From NCBI RefSeq assembly GCF_020252395.1, contig NZ_JADCDB010000019.1, positions 1-64,000 of the forward strand: a stretch of DNA of 64,000 bases, given 5' to 3'. Positions within the stretch are counted from its first letter, which is position 1; the number at the start of each line of letters is the position of its first letter. The notes beneath the pieces were generated by a model. The model was not told where the DNA came from. It did no database searches and saw only the letters and a list, made by a program, of their open reading frames with translations. The DNA is from Aestuariivirga sp. Lineage in GTDB: Bacteria; Pseudomonadota; Alphaproteobacteria; Rhizobiales; Aestuariivirgaceae. Shown in pieces: positions 8,442-16,800 of this stretch. The position numbers and the translations under genes are program-made.

Positions 8442-9364
8442 ACCGCCGCTTCCTGCGCCAGGCCCTGCCCTTCCTCACCCTCGCCGTGGTGCTGGCCGCA
8501 ACCTTCTACGTGCAGCCGCGGACCATGAGCTATTTCGGGCTCAATCTGATGCTGCAATATGCGGTGCCGATTGCGCTCGCCACCATCGCGCAGATGTTCG
8601 TCATCACGGTGAACGACCTCGACCTCTCCATCGGTCCCTTCGTAGGCCTCGTGAGCTGCATCGGCGCCACGCTGCTGTTTGACAATCCAGCCCTCGGCGT
8701 CCTCGCCTTGCTGGCAATGATTGCCGCCTATGGCGCAGTGGGTGCGCTGATCCACATCCGCAATCTGCCCTCGATTGTCGTGACGCTGGGCCTATCCTTC
8801 GTGTGGCTTGGCATCGCAGTGCTGATCCTGCCGTCACCCGGCGGCAAATCGCCCGAGTGGCTCAAGGCCATCATGAATGTGCACGTGCCTTACGCGCCTT
8901 TTCCCATCATCGCCGCCATCGTCATCGGCGTGGTGGTGCACCTGGCCCTCATGCTGTCCTCCTATGGCGTCATCGCGCGCGGGGCGGGCGGCAACCCCAA
9001 GGCGCTGAGCCGCGCCGGCTGGTCGATGCTGAAGACCAAGGTCATCATGTACATGCTCGCCGGTTTCTTCGGCGTGCTCGCGGGGCTGGCCCTCCTCGGC
9101 CTCACCACCTCGGGCGACGCGCATGTGGCCGACCGCTACACGCTCTATTCCATTGCCGGCGTCATCCTCGGCGGCGGCGAATTCATCGGCGGGCGTGTCT
9201 CGCCATTGGGTGCGGTAGTCGGCGCGCTGACGCTGGCGCTGGCGGGCTCCTTCCTCATCTTCCTGAAGATCTCGCCTGACTGGCAAATCGGCGCGCAAGG
9301 GGCGATCCTGATCATCGTGCTGGCGCTCAGGGCGCTCGTATCTTATGGGGAGCAGAAACGATGA
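8438..9364 (+). CDS. ABC importer inner-membrane permease (RbsC-like)
   Basis: This 308-residue protein has about eight to ten hydrophobic segments. It carries the family pattern [18 protein letters not shown] near residues 60-78 and [11 protein letters not shown] near the C-terminus, both features of ribose-type permeases. It overlaps both neighbours by 4 bp (ATGA type), so translation is coupled. It pairs with the next permease to form the transport channel. Two different permeases in one system suggest a heterodimer rather than the homodimer formed by RbsC. Confidence 0.85.
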   Translation: MNRRFLRQALPFLTLAVVLAATFYVQPRTMSYFGLNLMLQYAVPIALATIAQMFVITVNDLDLSIGPFVGLVSCIGATLLFDNPALGVLALLAMIAAYGAVGALIHIRNLPSIVVTLGLSFVWLGIAVLILPSPGGKSPEWLKAIMNVHVPYAPFPIIAAIVIGVVVHLALMLSSYGVIARGAGGNPKALSRAGWSMLKTKVIMYMLAGFFGVLAGLALLGLTTSGDAHVADRYTLYSIAGVILGGGEFIGGRVSPLGAVVGALTLALAGSFLIFLKISPDWQIGAQGAILIIVLALRALVSYGEQKR

Positions 9365-10299
9365 GGGCCAAGTTGTTGCGCCAGCCCTGGGTCTACTCCT
9401 TCGGCGCCGCACTCGCCGTGTGGCTCGCCACCATCGCCTATACACATGGCCAGGGCGCGGGCGCCATCCTGACGGCGGCGCTGTCATTCGCCACATTCAC
9501 CATCATCGTCGGTCTCGGCCAGATGATGGTCATCACCACGGGGCCCGGCAACGTCGACCTCTCGATCCCCGCCACCATCACCCTCTCCGGCGCCGTCGCC
9601 ATGAAGGTGATGGACGAGGACACGGGCCGCATGGCGATCGGCATCGTGGCTGCGCTGGGGGCGGCCACCCTTGTCGGCATTTTCAACTATGGCCTCATCC
9701 GCATCCTGCGCATTCCGCCCATCATCGCCACGCTGTCATCGAGCTTCCTCGTTCTGTCGGCCGCCATATCCTATGGCCGCGGCATCCGCATCAAGCCGCC
9801 GGAGCCGCTGGCGCAATTCGCCGAGGCCCAGGTGCTCGGCATTCCCATCATGGCTATCGCGGTGCTGGCGCTCTCTGTTGCGATGGCGGTGGTGCTGAGC
9901 CGCACCGTCTATGGCCGCAGCGTGCTGGCGGTGGGCCAGAACAGCCGTGCGGCGTGGCTTGCCGGGCTGAATGTTGGCCGCACCCGCTTCCTGACCTATG
10001 TGCTGAGCGCCTTCCTCGCGGGCGTCTGCGGTATCCTGCTGTCGGGTTTTTCGCGCGGCGCGGCGCTGAATATGGGCGAGGAATTTCTTTTGGCTTCCAT
10101 CGCCACGGTGGTGATCGGCGGCACGTCGGTTGCGGGTGGCCGGGCGAACGTGCCGGGCATCTGGGGTGCGGCGCTGTTCATGTATCTGCTGGTGACGATG
10201 CTCAACACCTTCGGCGCGAGCGCCGGGATCAGGCTGATCCTGACGGGGCTGATGATCATCGGCGTAATCGTGGCGGCAGGCGGCGAGGAGCAGCGGTAG
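9361..10299 (+). CDS. Second ABC importer permease (RbsC-like)
   Basis: The 312-residue membrane protein is related to the preceding permease. It has MMVITTGPGNVDLSIPAT in place of the usual LDLS motif region, and VIGGTSVAGGRANVPG, the conserved late cytoplasmic loop. It overlaps the first permease by 4 bp and ends the operon. A perfect hairpin follows at 10322-10351. No catabolic gene for the imported compound is attached, so the substrate cannot be inferred from context. Confidence 0.85.
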   Translation: MRAKLLRQPWVYSFGAALAVWLATIAYTHGQGAGAILTAALSFATFTIIVGLGQMMVITTGPGNVDLSIPATITLSGAVAMKVMDEDTGRMAIGIVAALGAATLVGIFNYGLIRILRIPPIIATLSSSFLVLSAAISYGRGIRIKPPEPLAQFAEAQVLGIPIMAIAVLALSVAMAVVLSRTVYGRSVLAVGQNSRAAWLAGLNVGRTRFLTYVLSAFLAGVCGILLSGFSRGAALNMGEEFLLASIATVVIGGTSVAGGRANVPGIWGAALFMYLLVTMLNTFGASAGIRLILTGLMIIGVIVAAGGEEQR

Positions 10300-10321
10300 G
10301 CTTTCTACACGTTTCTTGGAC

Positions 10322-10351
10322 CCGTCACACCGGCGAAAGCCGGTGTGACGG
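10322..10351. terminator. REP-like hairpin / bidirectional terminator
   Basis: A perfect 13-bp stem (CCGTCACACCGGC with its complement) closes a GAAA tetraloop in the 78-bp gap between the convergent importer operon and the barrel gene. There is no long T run on either side, so it may act as a stabilising or attenuating hairpin rather than a classical intrinsic terminator. The same core pattern, GTCACnCCnGCGAAAGC, recurs twice at 40684-40767. Confidence 0.65.
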
Positions 10352-10377
10352 CAAGACGAAAGGATAACCACAAACGC

Positions 10378-13300
10378 CTACAGCTTCCCAATCGCATTCA
10401 CGAAGAAGCCCTGGTCGTTGGCGGAGAGGTCCGCGAGGTCATCCGAATAGCGCCCGAAGTTGTAACCCACGCCCACGTCGAAATTGTCGTTGATCTGCCG
10501 ATACAATGCGGCCACCGCGCCCCAGTTGGCTGATTGGCTGGCATTTTCCCAGAGGCAGCGGCCCTCAAGCATGACGTCCCACTTTTTCACGACGTGGAGA
10601 TCGGCGCGGATGACGCCGAGCTGGGCGGTCGAGTTCTCCCAGCCGCTGCCATCCTCCTGCTTCCACTCGCCGATGCGGAGGCCGTACTTGCCGCCGATCG
10701 AGACCATCTGCGTCAGGTCATAGGTGGCGTCGACGCTGAAGATGTGACTCTGCTGCGAGGGGCCGCCGGTCTGCCCGTCGATATTCACCTGGTCCGGCCC
10801 CGGCACGTCGTAAACATAGACATATTTCGCCAGTGCATTGAGCCGGTCGTTCAACACCGGTCGATAGGCGTAGCCGACGGAGGCCTGCACGTAATTGCCG
10901 CCGATAGAGGAGTCTGTCGCATCCGACACCACGGCATCGAGTGCCGCCAGCACCCGCCAGTTTTCGCTCAGCGCGTTCGAATAGCGCGCCGCAAGATAGT
11001 AGGCCGTCTGATCGCCGCCATCGGCACTGTTGCCGTCGTCGAAACGCACCTCGCCCTTGACCGAGGCCGTCATCTTGTCGTTCGGATTATAAACGGCGGT
11101 GGCGGACACCGCGTTGCGGTTGAAGTTGTTGTTGTCGAAGCCCAGGTCCGCCGTGTTCCCCCACACCTTGCCGGATTCGATGGCGCCGCCCAGCTTCCAT
11201 TCAGGCGTGGGGGTATAGGTGACGCCATAGACTTGGGTGAGGCTCGGCTGGTCCGACCAGAAATTATACTTGTTCTCGGCATAGACTGAGAGCCGCTCGC
11301 TGAAGCCGTGCCTGACGCCCGCGACGATGCCGCCGAGATCGTCATTCTGCTTGCCTGACAGGAGATCGTTGGCGACGTAATTGCCGGGGTCCAGCGCATA
11401 ACCGATATAGTAGCGGTCCGACGCGACGGGCTGGTAGCTGAGCAGCGCCCTGCCGCCGATGCCGCCATCGCCATAGGAAATTTCGGCCGAACCGTCGATC
11501 GTGTCGGTGAATTGCCGCGTGCCGCCCACGCCGCCGCGGTTGTTGAGGTCGACATTGCCCGTGCGCGCCAGGGTGGCCTGGCCGAAGACATAGACGGATG
11601 AGGTGTCGCTCAAGATGCGGGTGAGCTTCAGCGCCGTGTCGGTGCGGGTTCCATCAACGTCGTTCTCGGGGTTGTTGACGTCAAGCTGCTGGACGCCCAG
11701 CGACACCGACAGGTCTTCTTTCATCATATAGGTGAGGTCCGCGCCACCCTGGTTCTGAGTGACGTCGCCGCCGCTCTCCAGCCGGTCGCCGTAGAAATTG
11801 AACGTCAGGCGCTTCGAGAGTTCGAGATCGCCCTTGATGCCATATTCGTAGCGGTCCTCCGTCACCTGCTCGTCCAGCGTCGAGAAGCCGGACTGCTTGT
11901 AGGCAAAGCTCGCCTGGAGATCGCCCTTGGCGCCGGGAATGACCTCGCCCGGGTCGAGGCGGCCCAGCACGCGATAGGCCATGGCTGTATCGCCCGCGCT
12001 GCCGGCGATGCCTGGTTCGGTGACAGTGAGGCCGCCATTAAGCGACTCCGAGAAGCCGAAGCCGGGGCCTTCCGACACCGCCACTTCGCCTTCGAGGAAG
12101 GTCTGCTCGGACTTGTAGAACTGGATGTCGGCGCCGCCCAGCTTCTGGTCCGCGGCGCCCGTGTTCTCCAATGCACCGGTGACGCCCAGCCGGACATGGT
12201 CGCCTACCCATTGCTGGGCCCGGCCGCCATAGACATAGCCGTCGACGTCGCCCGCCGTGGGCACATATTCATAGGCCGCGACGAGATATTGCTGGTTGCC
12301 TCCGATCGCACCGTCGCGCACCAGATTGCCGTTGTCGGTGCTGGAGGACAGCGGCTCGTTGAGCAGGACGACGCCCTGCACATAGTTGATCGAATAGTCG
12401 CGGCCGAAAACCAGCGTCTTGCGGTCGACCACGCGGCCCGTCACCGGATTGCGCACTTCAATATAAAGCGTTTCCGACCCCGTGGTGATATCCTGGTGGG
12501 TGAGGAAATAGGCCGAGCCGCCGGTGCCGCGGAACACGTCGCGCTGCGGCAGCGTGCCCGGCTGTGCGGCATAGCCGTGGAGTTCGCCGGAACGCTCGCC
12601 CGAGGGCGCCATCCTATCGGTCTTCAGCACGACATTCGCGCCATAGAGCGCGCGGTCGTTGCGCAGGAACTCGGTGCCGCGGATATCGGTCTTGAAGTTG
12701 CCCCACACCACCCGGCTGTCGCCGCGCTCGACGCGGACGTAGAACTTGCCGCTCGTCGGCGCATCCTCGATCGCCACCGATTCGTCGCCATAGACCGGAT
12801 AATAGTCCTCGGGGTTGATGCGCTTGAGGAAGCTCTGGGGGTTCCTCTCGTCCAGGCCCGTCAGCATGTTCTCGACGCTGCCGTCGCCCGTGTCGGCCGC
12901 GGCCGTCAGGAGCCATGAGCCCTTGATCTTGCCCTTCAGGTAGAAGGCGGCGCGGCCCTTGTCATAGACGCCGTCATATTCGCCCGGCGCCACGTCTTCG
13001 ATGTGTTTCGAGCCGGTCTTGGAGCCGAGCGTCAGATCGGCGAGGCCGACATAGAACCACTCGCTCGAGGGGATGTTAATGCTGCGGTCGAAGGTGAGGC
13101 TGCCGTCTTTCTCGCCCTTCAGCGCCACGTCGACATCGTGCTCGCCAACCGGCAGGATACGCTGCACCACGAAGCGGCCATCGCCGTCGACCGGGATCTG
13201 CTCGCCCAGCACATCCACCGTGGCGCCCGCAGGCACGTTGCGGCCCGCGACAGTGACGGCCCCGCCATCGACGCGGATGTTGCGGAAGGAGGTGTTGTCG

Positions 13301-13875
13301 CCGCTGAAGCCGGGCGCCGCCGGCCCCTCCTCCGCCGGTGCGGTATCCAGCGAGGAGCGCCGCACCAGGGTCAGCGGGCGCGTCTCGTCGAAACGGCCCT
13401 TGGCGTCATAGACGCGCAACACATAGACGAAATCGTCGAAGCCCTGCGTGGCGGGGGCCTCCGGCATGGTCCAGCGCGCGACGTTGTCTTTGCCCACCTT
13501 GACGACCGCGATGGGGGCTGCCGGCGCATGCTTGCCGGTGGCGAAAATGCGGATTTCCTGGCGCGCGATATAGGCCGGATAGTTGCTCGACGCGAGAATT
13601 TCGACCTCCTCGCCCACCGCGAAAGAGCGGCGCGACGAGGTGGTTGCGGCATTGAGCATGGGCTTGGCGTTGAGACCGTCATATTTCACCTGGATGTCGG
13701 CCTGTTCCAGCGCCAAGTCGGTCTTGCGGTTGTTGTCCGGCGTGCCCGGCGTTCCGGCCACGTGCTGGCCGTCGACGCTGATCGAGAACAGCGCGTCCCC
13801 CGCCTCGCCGGCGCGCGCCAGCGCCGTGCCGCACAGCAGCAGCGCCGAGACCAGTGCCAGCCGCCCCGCCCTCAC
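10378..13875 (-). CDS. Large putative outer-membrane beta-barrel protein
   Basis: The 1165-residue protein starts with GTG in a 4-bp GTGA overlap with the upstream giant gene. It has a signal peptide ending ALARA. The N-terminal third contains Ig-like or carboxypeptidase-regulatory-like modules. From about residue 330 to the end there are many alternating hydrophobic and aromatic segments with Asp/Asn-Gly turns, as in outer-membrane barrels; the C-terminus ends in VNAIGKL rather than the usual aromatic residue. No TonB-dependent plug is evident. I do not recognise a named family. Together with its coupled partner it may anchor or export that protein on the cell surface. Confidence 0.6.
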   Translation of the reverse strand: MRAGRLALVSALLLCGTALARAGEAGDALFSISVDGQHVAGTPGTPDNNRKTDLALEQADIQVKYDGLNAKPMLNAATTSSRRSFAVGEEVEILASSNYPAYIARQEIRIFATGKHAPAAPIAVVKVGKDNVARWTMPEAPATQGFDDFVYVLRVYDAKGRFDETRPLTLVRRSSLDTAPAEEGPAAPGFSGDNTSFRNIRVDGGAVTVAGRNVPAGATVDVLGEQIPVDGDGRFVVQRILPVGEHDVDVALKGEKDGSLTFDRSINIPSSEWFYVGLADLTLGSKTGSKHIEDVAPGEYDGVYDKGRAAFYLKGKIKGSWLLTAAADTGDGSVENMLTGLDERNPQSFLKRINPEDYYPVYGDESVAIEDAPTSGKFYVRVERGDSRVVWGNFKTDIRGTEFLRNDRALYGANVVLKTDRMAPSGERSGELHGYAAQPGTLPQRDVFRGTGGSAYFLTHQDITTGSETLYIEVRNPVTGRVVDRKTLVFGRDYSINYVQGVVLLNEPLSSSTDNGNLVRDGAIGGNQQYLVAAYEYVPTAGDVDGYVYGGRAQQWVGDHVRLGVTGALENTGAADQKLGGADIQFYKSEQTFLEGEVAVSEGPGFGFSESLNGGLTVTEPGIAGSAGDTAMAYRVLGRLDPGEVIPGAKGDLQASFAYKQSGFSTLDEQVTEDRYEYGIKGDLELSKRLTFNFYGDRLESGGDVTQNQGGADLTYMMKEDLSVSLGVQQLDVNNPENDVDGTRTDTALKLTRILSDTSSVYVFGQATLARTGNVDLNNRGGVGGTRQFTDTIDGSAEISYGDGGIGGRALLSYQPVASDRYYIGYALDPGNYVANDLLSGKQNDDLGGIVAGVRHGFSERLSVYAENKYNFWSDQPSLTQVYGVTYTPTPEWKLGGAIESGKVWGNTADLGFDNNNFNRNAVSATAVYNPNDKMTASVKGEVRFDDGNSADGGDQTAYYLAARYSNALSENWRVLAALDAVVSDATDSSIGGNYVQASVGYAYRPVLNDRLNALAKYVYVYDVPGPDQVNIDGQTGGPSQQSHIFSVDATYDLTQMVSIGGKYGLRIGEWKQEDGSGWENSTAQLGVIRADLHVVKKWDVMLEGRCLWENASQSANWGAVAALYRQINDNFDVGVGYNFGRYSDDLADLSANDQGFFVNAIGKL

Positions 13876-16800
13876 GGCGCCCCCCCGGAGACGATGCGCG
13901 TGTCGATCGCAAGGTCATAGTGATCGGGAACCACCTGCCAGCGCCGGGCGATCTCGTTCTTCACCGCACGCAGCCGCGCCTTGGCCAGCGCGCCATCGCT
14001 GCCGCGATAGGTGATTTCGAGCACCGAGGTCTCCGCCTGCAGCGCCGAGATAAGCTTGTCGAGCCCCCCTTCCCACTTGGGCAGCAGCGCGGCGGAGCCC
14101 TGCTCGAAGACCTTGCCGTTGAGCTCGAGCTTTACCAGCCGGGAAATCGAGGCGCCGAAATTGAGCTTCACCACCTTACCGCGGGTGAGGCGCACGCGCC
14201 GCGGGTTCTCGGTCGTCACGCGGTAGCCGGTGGGCAGCGTGCGGGTGTCGAGCTTCACGATGAAATTGGAGCCGATGTCGGCATCCGGAATATCGGCGCA
14301 GGGGATGTTGAAGCGGCCATTGGAGTCGGTGGTGATCAGCAGCCCGCCCACGGTGGCGACGCGCACCGCAGGCAGCCCCGGCTCGCCCTCGTCCTGGTAG
14401 CCGTTGCGGTTCTGGTCATCGAACACCTTGCCGATGATGTCGCCGCAGTCGAACACGGCCTCGGCCAGAATGGTGACGCGCGCCCTGGCGGTGGCAACCA
14501 CCTGTCCGGAGCGCGGGTCGACCAGCTGCGCCTGGTTCACCGCCACGCCCGGGTTGACGGCGGCGGTGGCGACCAGCGTGAGCTCCAGCTTGATCTTACC
14601 CGTATTGTCCGGGACCAGCCCGTCGAAGGTGAGATTCCGGCCTTCGACCGAGGGCTCCACCTTCTTGCCATTGGCAACGCCACTGCCTCCCACATAGTTG
14701 AAGGCCGGCGGCATCACGTCCACGATCCGCGCAGGGTTGAACGGCACCTTCTCCGCCACGATCACATAGGGCACCTTCTCGCCGCGCGTGACGGTGCTGA
14801 CGAGGGCCGTCTTGGTCAGCGTGTTCTTGTCCACCACGGCAACGACGGGCGTGGTGACGGTTGCCGTGATGGGATTGGTTTCGTCGCTGTCGGCCGTCGC
14901 GGTGTTGACAACAGCGCCCGCCTGCACGTCGGCGAGGGTGACGGTGTAGGCGCCGGTCAGAACGCAGATCTCGCCCGGCTGCAGCACCGGGCAGGCGTTG
15001 CTGTCCGGCGAGATGCGGTTGTCGGAGACCACCACATTGGTCAGCGGCAAGCTGCCGGTGTTGGTGGCGGTGATTTTGAACGACAGAACATCATCCTGCG
15101 TGATGGAGCGGCTGCCGTCCTTGTCCTGGTAACCCGTCAGCACCTTGCTGATGGTCATCTGGCTGAGGTCTGGCGACAGCGGCACGAGCTGCGACGCGGA
15201 GGAGACAGCTTCACCCGTGCCACCGCCCTGCCCGGCAACGCTCGCCTGGTTAAAATAGCGAGCACCGTTCTGCAGCGGCGGCAGCGGAATGGAGGGCATG
15301 ACCCTGATGCTGAAGTCCACCGTGCAGCTGGCGCTGGAATCAAGCGTGAAGCCATTGGCCACGGCCTTGTCGCTGCTGCCGTTGAAGGCGGCATTGAGGC
15401 CGCCGCAGCTGCCGGAGGGAGCCGCCAGAATGCCATAGGTGCCGGGTTGCGTGGGGCTCGCGGCAAAGCTGCCGAACAGCGGCGGCCCTCCTGCCAACTG
15501 GTCCGTCACCACCAGGCTGACGAGCGACTGGATGCTGGGGTTGTTGATCGTGAGCCGGAAGGTCGCATCGAAGCTGCCGTCCGGATTGACCGTCGGCCCG
15601 GCAAGCAGCGCCTTGCTGATCGATATGTTGGCGGCAGGCACCAGCGTGAAATCGTAGCCCGTGGCGGTGCCGGCGGAGAGCGAGACCCCGTTGATCGCGA
15701 CGGCGCTTACGGCACTGCCGCCCGCACTGCCGGGAATGGCGCGCCCGTTGATCAGCAGCGGGTCGTCGACCGTGCCGCGGGTTACCGTATAGGTTCCCGG
15801 TGGAACGGCGGGGAAGAAGTAGCTGCCGTCCGCCGTGGTGGCGACGGTGAAGGTGACCGCTGTGCCGCCCCCGGTGCGGGTCAACGTCATCTCGATGCCG
15901 CCGATGCCGCTGTCACCGGGGTCTTGGACACCGTTGTTATTGAAGTCGCGGAAGACCAGCCCCGCGAGCGCCGTGCTTTCGACCGTCACCTGACCGGAGT
16001 TCGAGTTGTTGGCGGTGTTCTCCTCCAGCGAGATCGTGGCGACGCTTGCCGTGTTGGTGAAAACCTGCTGCGTGCTGGACGCCTCCTCGACCTGAACCGG
16101 CGCGGTGACCGTGACTTCGGCGCCGGAACTCATGGTGCCAAACGAGCAGGCGAATGACGCATCTCCTGCTGCACCCGTGCAGCTGTTCGCGGTGGTGGTG
16201 CCGGCCGTGACCACCCCCGTGGGGCTGCCCACGAGCTTCATGCCGGCCGGCAGCGCGTCCGACAGCACGACCGAGTCCGCCTCCGACAGGCCAGGCCCGA
16301 CATTGTTGCGAACCTTGATCTCGAAGCTGAACGGCTCGAACAGCGCCACCGGCGACTGGGACGGCGTCTTGCTGACGACCTCCACGTCGGCACGGGTGCG
16401 CACGGTGGTGGATTCGCTGTCGGTGTTGTTCAGCGGATTGGTGTCCCAGCCGGCCGCGATCTCGGGCGATGACAGCGTCGCGACGTTCTCCGCAACGCCG
16501 CGCGCCGTGCCGGTCATGGTGAGCTTGATAACGCGGACCGCACCCGAGAGCATCAGCGGGATGTTACAGTTCACATTGCCAGCTGTGGGCCCGCTGCAGA
16601 TCACACCGGGCGGCGCGCTCACCGACTTGTAGGCAAGGAAGCCCGCAGGCAAGGTATCGGTGACCACGACATCCTGCGCTGCCGAGGGGCCGTTGTTGGT
16701 GACGATCAGCCCATAGACCATATCCGACCCGATGCCGATGGGGTCCGGCCCGAACTCCGGCGGCGGCGTGTCCACCTTGCTGATCTGCAGATCGAGCGTG

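Noticed and set aside
13854-16157. Open plus-strand frame of 767 codons inside the DUF11 gene
   Set aside because: It is antisense to a clearly coding gene; its composition (His, Arg, Gly-rich, no domain) is that of a GC-rich shadow frame.
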